64,000 nt of DNA from contig VDMD01000016.1 of the NCBI GenBank assembly GCA_007026445.1, forward strand, positions 434,001 to 498,000, read 5' to 3'. This document shows positions 12,650 to 23,728 of the stretch, in pieces (position 1 is the stretch's first letter; each line of letters opens with the position of its first letter). A model generated the notes under the pieces. That model ran no database searches. It had not been told where the DNA came from and was given only the letters and a program-made list of their open reading frames with translations. The position numbers and the translations under genes were made by a program. Origin of the DNA: Schizophyllum amplum (Eukaryota; Basidiomycota; Agaricomycetes; Agaricales; Schizophyllaceae).

Positions 12650-12969
12650 GTCGGCGGCGGACGAGGATTCTGGTGATACCTGCGGCGGTTGGATTCGTTG
12701 CATCTCGGTTTTGTTACTCATCTTCATGTAGCCTAGTACATCTGCAAGCTTTACGTTCCTTCTCTTCAACTTATTCTCTCGTCTTCTCTTCTCATACACT
12801 TGGCATGGCGGACTTTCATCTGACGGCAGAGCATAATTTACAGGAATAAGACATGCACGCGAGCGGCCAGCCAGCGCCCAAACCAACGACAGAGAACGCG
12901 ATACAGTAAGTACGGTACGCGCATTCCCCAGATCCATCCCGCAAGTCGCGCCCAGCGCATACAACAAAT
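12650..12969. other. Convergent intergenic gap, 320 bases
   Basis: 3' flanks of Dop1 (+) and of the EF-hand gene (-). T-rich stretches around 12760-12800 could serve 3'-end formation. No other feature seen. Confidence 0.4.
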
Positions 12970-14173
12970 TCAGAAATCACCCCAGCTGCGGCGGAACTTG
13001 TACTGCATCTGCGCGTTAGCTCGGCAGATATACCCAACACCTGAACAGCCCAACGCACCTTGTACGGCAAGTTTTCCGCATCTTCTCGCCCGGGTTCACC
13101 GGGTCTTGTACCCCTCCTCGCCCGAGCCCCACTCGCCCATCTTGCCCGCCTCGTCCTTGGCGCCGGCAAAGCGCACCGAGGGATCCTGCTTCTCGGGCGG
13201 CGGCTGGCGGGTCGGCTTCTTCTCGACGATGGGCTGTGGTCGGGGTCGTGCTGCGCGAGCGCCTCATCGACGAGATGCCCTGGTACTTGGCCTCCTTCTC
13301 GGCCTCTTTCCGCTCGATGGCCTCGTGGTGGGCGAAGTGCTCGATGTCCTCGGGTGGTTGTAAGACTCGTCGGTTTGGGTCTCGGGCGTGGAGTGGAATT
13401 CCTCTGTAGTGAGTGGTTTAGTATGATTTCATGGTGCTTGCGCTCGGGCGAATTATATGGCATGAGAGGAGCATGTGTTTGGGGGATGGGTATGGGCGGC
13501 AGCGCGCTACACACCTTCATGATGCAAGAAGAACTCTGGTATACAACGTCAGCACGCGCCCGCACCCGCCTAAACATGTGGCGTACCGCTCTCTATGTCG
13601 TAGTGATGCCCCTCTGCGCCCAGGTTGTCGAAGTTGGGCAGCCCAGTGAGGCCTACTACAACAAACTCCTCGAGAGCGATCTCGCCGTCCTTGTTCGTGT
13701 CCATCTTCTCGAGCACCGTCTCAACGATGGTGTCTGCCTTCTTCTGATGCTCGACGTCGTCCTTGGACTTCTTCTGCGAGTAGACGTGGTGCACGCCGTA
13801 GATAGCCTCTATCTCGGCGCGGCTCCATACGCCGTCGCTATACATGTGTAAGGTGGCGTGGAGTGAGGAAGCGGAGCACGCACCCGTCAAGATCGTGCAA
13901 CTGGAAGAAGCTTGGGAGGTCGAACGAGTCACTGGAGACTGTCAGACCGATGCCTTGCTTGCGGTCCTTAATTCTCACATATGGTGCTCCTTGGACATCT
14001 ACCTGCGCTGTGAGTACGCGGTCTATTCACGCGTAACACGGACATACGTGTCGTTGTGCGTATTCCTGTATTGTCTCGCCCTTCTCTGGCCCAGGACTGT
14101 CATGGTGCCCTCCGTGCGCGAGGACAGATGTTGCGAATGCGATAAAGGAAAGGCGCCTCGCAAAGGACTTCAT
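12970..14173 (-). CDS. Secreted or ER/Golgi EF-hand protein (Ssp120/nucleobindin-like)
   Basis: Multi-exon gene starting MKSFARRLSFIAFATSVLAHGG at 14173, a clear signal peptide. Next come YAQRHMSKEHHIDSFDLPSFF and a first acidic loop LHDLDGDGVWSRAEIEAIYG (EF-hand one). A canonical second EF-hand loop follows, MDTNKDGEIALEEFV. A His/Glu-rich coiled segment (HHEAIERKEAEKEAKYQ) comes next, and the protein ends in FRRSWGDF. Two EF-hands, a signal peptide and a charged helical tail match yeast Ssp120 and animal nucleobindins, which bind calcium in the secretory pathway. The introns in the first half splice in frame. Between about 13000 and 13370 the family-typical sequence runs through several frames, needing at least four missing bases, so the last exons as given would not translate correctly. 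Convergent with Dop1. Confidence 0.78.
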
Positions 14174-14283
14174 GACGGTTGAAGGAAGAGGTAAGTATGG
14201 AACACCGCCCCGGTGACCGTGTGATGGAGTGGCCAAGGCACCAAGGCAAACCATATAACTGCCACGTAAATAGCATTGACATG

Positions 14284-14382
14284 GCCCGCCTAGCTCAATC
14301 GGATAGAGCGTCAGACTCTTACAAAGTCAATCAGGCGGGAAAGACTATCTGAAGGCTGCGAGTTCGACCCTCGCGGTGGGCT
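14284..14382 (+). tRNA. tRNA-Lys(CUU) with a 25-base intron
   Basis: The acceptor stem GCCCGCC pairs with GGTGGGC at 14375-14381. The D arm (TAGCTCAATCGGATAGAGC) and T arm (TGCGAGTTCGACCCTCGCG) are canonical. The anticodon stem TCAGA (14311-14315) pairs with TCTGA (14348-14352) around loop CTCTTAA, giving anticodon CTT (14318-14320), lysine. The intron at 14322-14346 sits one base 3' of the anticodon, the usual eukaryotic place. T-rich runs from about 14393 fit an RNA polymerase III terminator. Confidence 0.93.
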
Positions 14383-14392
14383 ACTTACTACC

Positions 14393-14399
14393 TCTTTTT
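14393..14399 (+). terminator. Likely Pol III terminator of tRNA-Lys
   Basis: CTCTTTTTG about ten bases past the tRNA 3' end, followed by further T runs (CTCTTTTTGCTCCTTTT). The T5 run is sufficient for Pol III termination. Confidence 0.6.
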
Positions 14400-14582
14400 G
14401 CTCTTTTTGCTCCTTTTGGACGGAAGCGACGGCGCACCACCACTACGGCTGGCTTCCAATGTTCGTCTCGAGGTGCTTCATTGAAAGGACATTTTTCTAC
14501 TTCTGTACATACATACACTGTTTTGGGCTTGCTGAGATGGACAACTACTTCAGGCTGTACGACGAGAAGTAAGTTCAAGGTG

Positions 14583-15252
14583 TCATAGCTTGCTTTCGTG
14601 TGCATCCACACACCTCGCAATGCACTCGATCTCTACCAGGACATCCTTCGGCAACCGAGCCACCTCGACCGCAGACCGCGCAGGCTTGTGCTCACCAAAG
14701 AAGCGAGCATAAATGCCATTGACGGCCACAAAGTCATCCATGTTCTTCATGAACACCTGCGCACACGAACATCAGTCACAAGGACTTCTCAGGCATAAGT
14801 GGGGTGGGATAGGTGGGGTCACTCACCACACACTTGACGACCTTGCCCATCTCGGAACCCGAGGCCTCGACGACGGCCTTCAGGTTCTTGAGCGCCTGAT
14901 GGGCCTGCGCCTCGATCCCCCCGTCCACGATTTGCATTGTGGCCGGGTCGAGGGGGATGCACCCCGAGGCAAAGAGCAGGTCGCCCACCTTGACGCCCTG
15001 CGCGTAGGGACCAATTGCAGCAGGCGCATCTGCACAGATCGCGTTCAGAGGGGGTACATAACCTTCCAGCTACCGCGCGTACGCACTGGGGGTTGCGACG
15101 ATGGAGAGCGAGGGGTGAGTCTGGACGGGGCCGGTGGAAGACATTTTGCGAGCAGCAAAGACTGATTTGTATGCACAAAAAGTGGGTACGCGACGGGGGG
15201 CGGTCGAGGAGATGGTACGGAAGAGAGAAGCGGCAGTAATTCGCGCCGACAT
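14583..15252 (-). CDS. MMF1: RidA/YjgF/UK114 family enamine-imine deaminase, probable mitochondrial form
   Basis: Three exons. Exon 1 starts [21 protein letters not shown] at 15252, an Arg/Ser-rich stretch without acids that looks like a mitochondrial presequence. An internal Met ([10 protein letters not shown]) could give a cytosolic form, as Mmf1 and Hmf1 do in yeast. The RidA fold follows: [41 protein letters not shown], then [38 protein letters not shown] and IECIAR. The late Arg/Glu of this last segment belong to the active site at the trimer interface. The family hydrolyses reactive 2-aminoacrylate-type enamines from PLP enzymes. The exon 1/2 junction near 15070 is one base out of phase with the expected APAAIGPY, as elsewhere in the window. 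Stop at 14583-14585. Confidence 0.88.
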
Positions 15253-16071
15253 GACTGTGCTCTAAACGCGCGCCTAACACCGGGCAGTCCGTCGGATCGG
15301 GATGTTCGCGCCGATGATGGCGTCGGCGTTTGCCGAAGGAGTTCGCCGGGTCACGCCCTCACGTGAGGCCATAAACCTCCGAGTCGTCCACAACGGTCAT
15401 GTCCAGTCGTTGGTGACGAGTTACTCGCACTCCTTCTGACTCAGCATGAGAATCAAAGCGGCCCGCTGTAGAATTCGCGAAGCGTAGACGCCACTGTGAT
15501 CACCGTTAGCAATGGTAGGTCATTGTTGCGATTGGATCAAGCGCTGTGTAGGCGAGTGCACTGCCCTCCGGTGCGTCTCACTCGCGCTGATAACGAATTC
15601 GTAGCGCTGGTCGTAGCGCTGGAACATAAATTTAATTGACAACTGCGTTGTTCTCGCCATTCCCTTCGCTTGGGATCCTTCGTCGATCTGCCTGCGCTTG
15701 CGGCGTGAAGAAAACATTAATCCAGATTTATTCCACGTCTTTGGACGCCAAACATGACATGCACTGCGACGAGCAACGGATCATGGCCTTATCGAACGAG
15801 CTCATTAACTTCCTGCGGCGTCACCTCGAGGGCACCTGCGAGACGATCTCTATACTCTTCTTAGTGGAGTCCAATTCAGTCGCAGATTCATCTCCATACT
15901 CGTTCGTCATCCCAGGTGAGCAATACGGCCCGCCCCGTTCTCGATTATCCCTATAAGAGCACTCGCCATACATAGCGCATGCACGTCTTCTTCCCATCAT
16001 ACAAGGCGAAGCCCAAAGCCCGACGCAATCACTCACCCAACACACTTCGCCCTCACTGTTTCACAGCTACC
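15253..16071. other. Divergent intergenic region, 819 bases
   Basis: Holds the promoters of the RidA gene (-) and of the intact beta-mannosidase (+). A weak TATA-like CCTATAAGAG lies near 15950, about 120 bases upstream of the mannosidase ATG. I see no gene in it. Confidence 0.4.
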
Positions 16072-19000
16072 ATGTCACGAGAGTCGACGAACCGCGCTCT
16101 GACCGACTGGTCCTTTACGCAGATTGGCGGCGGCGAGGGGACGAAGGACGGCGAATGGCTGCAATGCTGCGAGTTCCCGACGACCGTGCATGTCGAGCTG
16201 CTCAGGCTCGGGCGAATTCCTGATCCTGTAAGTCTATGGCCGGTGTACTGTACACCGCCTGACTAACCCCACTGATCATCGTTGCCGGCAGTTCGTTGGA
16301 CTACACGAGTGGGATGTACAATGTGCGTACTCCCATGTTTTCCCTAGACGGTCGCGCGAATTCACCGATACATGCCAGGGATCGGCGAGTCGAGATGGGC
16401 ATTCAAGGCTATTTTCTCGGTGTCCCCAGACGAACTATCGACATCGAACGTGGATCTAGTCTTTGATGGACTGGATACCTTCGCTGATGTATTCCTGGTA
16501 TGTGCCGCGCGTCTTTTTGATACTTCATGGTTCGGGCCTCGTGGTTGGTGCTGGACTGATGCTTTTCCCAGAACGGCGAACGCATTCTACAGTACGCTCG
16601 TCCCTCTGATCCTTCGCACGATCGCTCACACGTGTGTAGGGCCCACAATCAATTCCTATTCTATCGTCTGCCTGTCAAGTCGCTCTTGCAGGAGGGAGCC
16701 AACGAGCTTTTGCTGGAATTCGATAGCGCGTTCATTCGCGGGCGTGAGCTGGAGAAGAAGCACGGTAAGCATATGTTTTGCGGCGGCGACTCGAGCCGTC
16801 TGCACGTCCGCAAGGCGCAGTACAAGTACGTGGCGTCCGTCCATCTCTTGGCCCTCTCGCAGCTTCCTGTACACCAATTGTTTTTGGGCACCTATGCTGA
16901 CTGCTTTGCAGCTATGGATGGGACTGGGGCCCGACTCTCATAACTGTGGGCCCCTGGAAATCAGTCTTCCTCCACTCATACGACATCCGCATCGCCGACC
17001 TGCACGTCCGCAGCGCAGTCGACGAAAACCTCAACGTAGCGATGACAGCCTCCTTCAGGGTCGCCGGCTACGCATCTCCTTTCACGGCAAATCTCGCCCT
17101 AAAGGATTCGTCCGGGGCCATCATCGTATCTTCAGATGTTCCCGTCGAGTCCGATACCGGCGAGGTCCAGTTCTCCTTTGAGGTCGGTCAGATACAGCTG
17201 TGGTACCCGGTCGGGTACGGCGCGCAGCCGTTGTACACGGTCGAGTTGGAGCTGCACGGCCCGAATAGTGACCTATTGGATACCAAGGAGCAACGTATCG
17301 CCTTTCGCCGCGTCAGGGTCGTTCAGGAAGAGCTTGTTGACCAGCCTGGTCTGACGTTTTTGTTCGAGGTCAACAACGTCCGTATATTCTGTGCAGGTGC
17401 GTTGTCCATAAGACCTGCTTCTGCTCATTGACTGGGTCATTGAAGGCTCGAACTGGATCCCTGTGGACTCATTCCATACAACGTGAGTCCCAGGTGTACG
17501 AACGTGCGACTATCTGAGCTGATGGTGCTTCTCAGGATAACGCCCAATCGCTACCGCGCTTGGCTTGAACTGCTCGTGAACGGCAATCAGAACATGCTCC
17601 GGGTCTGGGGCGGCGGTATATACGAGGCGGATATTTTCTATGATATATGTGATGGTCAGTTAGTCTGCTTATGATGATTTCAAAATGCTCATCCACACTA
17701 TACAACAGAGCTCGGAAGTGAGCTGTCCCAGCCATATATTTATGATGATCTCATTCGTGGCAGTCTTGGTATGGCAGGATTTCATGTTCGCCTGCGCGCA
17801 ATATCAGGTGCATGACGCGTTTCTCGAGTCCGTGCAAGAGGAAGCAGAGCAGAATGTCAAGCGCCTGCGACACCACCCTTCCCTCGTCCTCTTTGGTGCG
17901 TCCGCCGTCTTGCTATCGGCGCGTCAGACAACATCTAATGTTCTTTCCTGCAAACAGCTGGCAACAACGAAGACTACCTTGTCGCCGAAGTGATATTCAA
18001 GTCTGACTTTGACTACCACTCAGACGAGCGCACGGACTTCCGCACGACCGAGTTTCCAGCGCGGCATATCTACGAGCGGGTGCTGCCCTCGATCGTCGGG
18101 AAGCTGTCGGACGTGTACTACCACCCTTCGTCACCCTACAGCGGGCAAGGGAAGCCAGCCATGGACCAGACTCTTGGGGACTTGCACCAATGTCCGCCTA
18201 AATCAGCTATCGCCTATCACTGACAATGCTGATCGAGTCTTGCAGGGAACGTGTGGCACGGCTCGCAGGAGCCGTGGCAAAACTGGGATACCCTCGCTGG
18301 CCGCTTCGTGTCCGAGTTCGGCATGGAGGGATATCCCGACATCCGCACCGTCGACTACTGGCTCGGCGGTGATGCGTCGGAGCGCTTCCCTCAGTCCAGG
18401 GTCAATGCCAACCATAACAAAGCGGACGGGTACGAGAGACGGCTTGAGGTGAGTACGACGGTCCGTAGAAGAGCTCTCGCCAATTCGTTCGCAGCTTTAC
18501 CTGGTCGAGAATCTCAAGCACGTGTTCGACATGGAAAGGTGACGCCGATCGACTGCAAGCTTGGCAGTGCCGCGCTAACAAACTTTCGCAGCTATGTGTA
18601 CTACACGCAGATTATGCAAGCCGAAACGCTGGCCGCCGCCTATCGTCTTTTTCGACGTAATTGGCAAGGTCCGGGGCGGCAGTACACCGCTGGCGCGCTC
18701 GTCTGGCAGGTAATGCGCGTTGAAATGTTGTTGTATATCTTCTGATGAATCTTAGCTGGGCGACTGCTGGCCCACCTGCTCGTGGGCGATTGTCGACTAC
18801 TTCCTGCGACCCAAACCCGCGTACTTCGCCATTGCGAGGGAGCTCCGCCCCTTCACCGTCGGAATGACCCGAAAGGAGGTTACGACGCACAAGGACGACA
18901 CATCCGCCGCATTTCCTACGATAGACACCGTTCTCGAGATTTGGGGCACTAACAGCACGCTGGAGGAAAAGAAGGTCAAGTTAGAGGTAACCGAGTTTGA

Positions 19001-19502
19001 CCTACAGTCCGACTGGACGGAGACATGGCAGAAGGACGTGACGTTGGCAGCAAACGCCAGTACGGAGTTGTACAAGGGTCCTCTGAAGGGACAGCCAACG
19101 CGGACGAAGAAGAGCGAGGTGCCCAAAGACATCATCGTATCTGCTCGTCTGCTAGACGCGGACGGAGCCGTACTGAGTCGCTACGCTAACTGGTCAGCCT
19201 TTCATATTATCTACTCGATTTTGCGATGATAACAGCCTTACAGGCCCGAGCCTTTCAAGTTCATCAAGTTCCCCTCCGTGGAGGCCGTTGGTCTCGACAT
19301 CAGCGTCGCGGATGACGGAACGACCGTGTCCTTGTCGGTCAAGAAACCCATCAAGGGTGTCATCTTGGATGTCGACGGGGAGGACGTCAAGTGGAGCGAC
19401 CAGGCCCTGGATCTGGTTCCAGGGGATGTTCAGATAGTCACGGCCCAGGGACTGGACGGTCGCAAGGTTAAGGCGAGATTCCTTGGTGACGGGACGGCTT
19501 GA
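16072..19502 (+). CDS. mndB: GH2 beta-mannosidase, intracellular type (intact copy)
   Basis: Sixteen exons join cleanly into 862 codons, the usual size of fungal MndB-type enzymes. Exons: 16072-16227, 16292-16322, 16379-16497, 16572-16591, 16640-16825, 16912-17396, 17446-17482, 17536-17654, 17709-17717, 17764-17895, 17958-18191, 18246-18448, 18495-18538, 18592-18709, 18756-19192 and 19244-19502. There is no signal peptide, so it probably acts inside the cell. Order: GH2 sugar-binding domain (FDGLDTFADVFLNGERIL, YNYGWDWGP), Ig-like middle (WYPVGYGAQPLY), TIM barrel with MLRVWGGGIYE, acid/base Glu in AGNNED (exon 11), nucleophile Glu in SEFGME (exon 12), and C-terminal beta domains. It removes beta-linked mannose from manno-oligosaccharides and Man-beta-GlcNAc. 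Exon 9 is only nine bases. Paralogue at 1-3032. Confidence 0.95.
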
Positions 19503-19579
19503 GTACATATACTGTATAGAAGAATTTTGTATGATATGCCAGTGTATTTATTTGAGTAGAACAACGCAACGGTCACCGT

Positions 19580-21142
19580 TCAATGTGCTAGCATTGTATG
19601 CATGACCAAACTCCATGCTTCCATGTTCAGGCTACTTCCTCCACACCTGACACGAGCCAAACTCGGAAACACGCCTAAAAGATATCTGGCTACCCTTTCA
19701 ACATTCTCATCGTCCAGCTGTGACCCGCCCACATTCAGAATACACATTGGGTGGCCGCGTAGTCCGACCGACATGGAGTTTGAGATAGGCCCGGGGATAT
19801 TTTCGGTAAGAGTAGTGAGAGGAATACTGAGCTGGCGGAGCTTGGGGCAGCACTGTGCGTAATGGGCGAGGGACTGGAGAGTGGCCGGTGTTGCCATGCC
19901 CGTCGATATTGATCTCGCGTCGTACTCGAGCACTTCCACATTCGGCCACCACAGCGCGACCTTCGCGTGTTCGTTGTCCGTCAACTGCACTCCGACGGTC
20001 GCGTTGAGATGAACGTGGGTCACGTTGAAGAAGACGCCGAGCGGCAGCAAGTCACGATACTGCAGCGTCGGGCGTGGCTGGGACAAACCGTGATAGCCTT
20101 CGACGCGAAGTTCTTTGAGCATATCATGCGCGGTGTGGTCATGAACGGCTTGAAAGATAGAGGCCAAGTCTTCCTGGCTCAGGTGCCACAGCTGGCCGAC
20201 GCGAAGGCACTGAAGCTTGGGAAATTGACAGGATCGTATTACAGTGCCGCACCCGGCCAGATATGTTGTACAGTCCCAGAGACAGAAGCGAAGGGAATTC
20301 AGAGCTGGCAAACGGAAGTGTAATCTGATCTGTCTTGTTTTGAAGTCGAGATCCAAGAAGTTAATTTGTTTCTGCTTGCAAGGCTCGATAGTAGATCCGG
20401 ACACCACGACCCGACCTGAGATTAACCGACTTCAAGGACGTCCATCGTCCGAATGACTGGATAAGAGCCTGCATTTGCATGCCTGAGTACGAGGCGAAGT
20501 CGACCCGTGGCAGAGACAGATCTTCCAAAAGAGCGCATCGTGTCGAGACGACAGGGGGTGGGGTATGAGAACGTTCCAATCGTGAGGACTGCCAGTGATC
20601 GAAGACTGGGCGAGAGTAGCAGGTCGAGCAGCTTGACATACGAGCCTGTCAGGTCTCTGAGCCCATCGACGTCAAGTGAAGTCGAAGTAGGCTGGGTAAA
20701 AGCAATGCGACGGTCTGTATCGCGTGATCGTGTCCAGCACTTGAGGCGGACACTGCCATAACATGGCGGGGAGCCAACCTGACTCGTTGAAGTAAACTGT
20801 TTTCACAAGCCCCGACCGCTTGTACACAGGCACCCAATCCTCCTCAGTCAGCGGTCGTAGCATGACCTGTACCGTGCGTGAGTTACGAAGAATACGATAC
20901 TAGAGTCGCTACGCACAATTTGTCTGACATTGTCGGTCTGAAACTCCTTCCACGCCAAGCGTCTTGCGGTATGAGCGTCAAAGGGGGATGATGCTCGGGA
21001 TGCTCTCCCATAATATGGGCGTAGCAATGTCCCGCCACTCCTTCGAGACACGCGCTAGACGGCACAGGTCCCTCTTCCCCAAGCTCCAATCAGTGCAGAT
21101 GCGTTCGATAATCTCGCCGGGGAGCGGGGAGAGATGTGCCAT
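19580..21142 (-). CDS. F-box protein with leucine-rich C-terminal part
   Basis: Start MAHLSPLPGEIIERIC at 21142 opens an F-box-like motif (LPGEIIERICTDW, DLCRLARVSKEWRDIATPILWESIP), the SCF ubiquitin-ligase adaptor module. It is followed by RRLAWKEFQTDNVRQI, PLTEEDWVPVYKRSG and a long leucine-rich part: LPRVDFASYSGMQMQALIQSF, LPALNSLRFCLWDC, FPKLQCLRVGQLWHL, HVHLNATVGV, CPKLRQLSIPLTTL. This is the usual plan of the expanded F-box/LRR families of Agaricomycetes, whose targets are mostly unknown. The frame breaks after IPSIIPL (near 20995) and near 20650, each mendable by about one base, so it is either damaged by sequence errors or a decaying member of the family. The last ~275 residues to 19580 are open. 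Confidence 0.7.
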
Positions 21143-22139
21143 GAGGAGCGACAAGGGAAACTCTAAGGAACTAAGCCACAGGCAGATGGTGGCAGGATGC
21201 AGGATGCGAGCACGAGCCGCGGAGGCATTTTGGCGGCATCTGCCGGTGATGTCAACGTGACATGTAACTGAGTCACGTGCTTGCTTGCTTGTCAATGTGA
21301 CCCAACCGAGACCATTGTTTGATTCTGAATTTCAAACGGTAACCTCAAAGACGACCCTCTGAGCTTGCTCCTTCGATCCTCGTCCTGTTACTGTCACACA
21401 TACCTTTAGCTTGCTACTCCACCCTATCGACTCGAGCAGTGAAGGTGGCATTGACAGGCTCTTTGAATACTGATGGCGTGAGCATTGGTCGTTCCAGTGT
21501 CCTGGAGACATGTCCTCGGCTACCGATGCAACGAAGTGGACGACCGCAGCCTTATGAATGTGACATCTGTGTACTTGCAATGCTGGACCAGCGCCGGGAC
21601 CGTCCGCGATGCCTTTTTGTCTTCGTCTGATGCTGGGAAAATCGACGCACGGAACGCGTGCAATATCGGTTGCGGTCTTCGACGATTCTCATGACCACGA
21701 CGAACCCCAGCCACTCGTCCGTCTCCCAAGCCTCAAGCTCTGCTCCCTATACTCATAACAGCGCATGTACGGCGACTGGAGTCCAAGGACTGCCACTAGT
21801 TCGTTTGTCCGCCGAGCATCGCTTCCCACGGTAACCCATTCAATCCCATTGTTCACTTACGGGTCTGTGCTTCGCTGAGTTTGAAATCTCCACCGCCTTA
21901 CATAATGATGGTCAGAACGTATATAAGGACTCGGGGAGCGCTGTGACCCTCATTCTTTTCTCTCCTGCCGACCACCACCATCCGACAAGACACTCGACCT
22001 CGTCTCCAATCCCCGTCCCCGTCGACTACGCCACTCATATACACCAGATTCACCATCCTCTGCGTCATCCCTCTCCCTTCCTTTCCCTTACCGACATCTC
22101 CATCTGCTACGACCGACACCGCGACTGACTATTTTCAGC
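21143..22139. other. Gene-poor interval, 997 bases, with a core-promoter-like site
   Basis: No recognisable protein. A TATA box (TATATAAG, 21920-21927) is followed by a CT-rich, G-poor leader (21950-22110) ending in CTGACTATTTTCAG at about 22125-22138, which looks like a branch point and 3' splice site. Together they suggest a transcription start feeding the tandem repeat region that follows. Confidence 0.4.
21920..21927 (+). promoter_or_regulatory. TATA box upstream of the tandem repeat region
   Basis: TATATAAG followed within 30 bases by a long pyrimidine-rich leader, as in strong fungal promoters. No known gene lies downstream for 1.8 kb. Confidence 0.4.
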
Positions 22140-22145
22140 ATGAAT

Positions 22146-22660
22146 TGTGGCAATTGCGGAACAAGACCTCAAGAATATATGGCCAGATAATAATGGAGAC
22201 GATAGGAGGATAAAGCGCCCTACAGTAAAGCGGCGTAAGGTGTGTTCCTTTCTTCTCCCATCACAATTAGCCTCTTACACGACATCACAGGCAGTGGCAT
22301 GTCCATGGCACAAAATGTGGCAATCCAAATTCCGAAGCAAGACCTCAAGAATATGGCCAGATAATGGAGACATCAAGGAGGATACAATGTTGTCGTTGTG
22401 ATATAAGGTGCGTTTCCCGTCTTCTTTCAACACTATCAGCTTCTGATATGACTTCAGAGCGCTATGGCATGCCCATAGCACGAATCATGGCAATCCAATC
22501 ACCGAAGCAAGACCTCAACACATATATGGCCAGATAATGGAGACATCAGGAGAATATAGCGTCGTGATACGCAAGATATAAGTGCATCCCCCATCGCCTT
22601 CCATTACGAGTAGCCTCTAACACGGCGTCAGAGGCATGATGATTGGCATGCACATGGCGA
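22146..22660 (+). repeat. Three imperfect tandem repeats of about 170 bases, each exon-intron-like
   Basis: Units begin at 22146, 22316 and 22485 and end near 22660. Each starts (T/C)(G/A)TGGCAAT, continues with CAAGACCTCAA..ATATGGCCAGATAATGGAGAC, then a GTGTGTTCC or GTGCGTTTC donor-like site in the first two units (a degenerate GTGCATCC in the third), a pyrimidine stretch, and ends with a CAG-type acceptor region and GGCATGxxCATGGCxC-type sequence. Divergence is spread along the units, so the duplication is not recent. An ATG at 22140 opens MNCGNCGTRPQEYMAR and then a stop. Unit two has an open frame with a Cys cluster (QCCRCD). No known family recognised. Confidence 0.7.
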
Positions 22661-23129
22661 ACACCAACCTGTCCGTGCTTCGACAAAGAGTCGGTTTTCT
22701 GTGTCTCGCCACTCCCTCCCCCGCTCATCAAGCTGCTCAGAAGCCTCAACAGGCAGATTTCATGGGCCCATGGAGTTTGTTGCTCCCTGAGTCGGTGATC
22801 ATGACGTGCTGATCTCAGTGGCCCGTAGAATATCCAAGCGCCCGACGTTTCCATACGCCGCTTACCTGTGACTCATTCTTCGATGTAGATCGCAAGACCG
22901 AAGACCGTGGACACGCAATAACGAAATGTGCGTACGTCTCTTGTGTGCGCCACTTGCCCACTGACGCGATGTTACAGGCAATGACTTCGGACCGAACAGT
23001 ATGCGGCAGCAGAAGCGGTGCTGGGCGGGGACGCCTGCTCAGCATCAATCAATGGGAGCAATCTCCCCCTCTACGGCGCGCGCCTAAGAGTTTAGCTCTG
23101 TCCGACATAGGTCGTGGGGTGCGCGCCTA
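22661..23129. other. Gene-free stretch, 469 bases
   Basis: No coding potential recognised on either strand. GCGCGCGCCTAAG near 23077 and GTGCGCGCCTAG near 23119 form a short direct repeat close to the start of the dispersed repeat. Confidence 0.4.
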
Positions 23130-23553
23130 GCCTTCCGTGGTGCAGTTGACGCGGAGGGTGCTGTCTTCGGACGGTCCCATGGTACCGACCCCCGGTCGCC
23201 CACCGGGCACGCATCTAGATGGCTGGCTAGGTGTGCTTTGGCCGGGGACCTCCGGTGACCTCAGCTGCATAGCTTGCATCAGTGGGGATGTCTCCCCGCC
23301 GATGTGAGCCGCGTCTCAATCCCCCGGCCAGGGTGCGGGACGCATGTCGGGCGCGAGTGCGAACTCGAGCGCGACACAATCTAACCGTGACTGAGACCCG
23401 GGGTCGCAGCATTGCTCGACACCGCAGTATCAGTCGTGGCAATTTTTCCCCCTCAGTCGCCCTTCGGGCGGCCCTTCTTTCTTCTCCATACCTCTTCAAC
23501 CTTGGCCTCTATCCACCGTCTGTTGGCGTAGTGGAGGGGCGGGTTCAACGGGT
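23130..23553 (+). repeat. Dispersed repeat copy R1
   Basis: Shares order and sequence with the reverse complement of 32535-33140. The best-conserved part is the last ~110 bases: a CAATTTTT(T)CC lead-in, a hairpin (CGCCCTTCGGGCGGC), a pyrimidine-rich stretch, then GGCGTAGTGGAGGGGCGGGTTCAAC. Weaker similarity runs upstream through CGTGACTGAGACCC, and the left edge is uncertain. No open frame and no terminal inverted repeat seen. It resembles a short non-autonomous element rather than a gene. Confidence 0.65.
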
Positions 23554-23728
23554 ACGAAGAGCTGGTATGCAATACTGGAATGTGTCTCGATCTTATCACA
23601 CACGCGTCGCATGCAACACGTGGGCGCGACTGAACAATGACCGATCAATTTGAAAACCCATGTCTCTTCTTGCTTTCGTCCGCCACTGCGCTCACAAAGG
23701 CAGACCTCCCCGTCTCTCCTTCATACCA

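Noticed and set aside
22146..22660. CRISPR-like array
   Set aside because: Eukaryotic context, three diverged units of about 170 bases, no short identical repeat with unique spacers.
23130..23553. rRNA or snRNA gene fragment because of the hairpin and GC-rich blocks
   Set aside because: No rRNA core motif recognised and the matching second copy at 32.5 kb behaves like a dispersed repeat.
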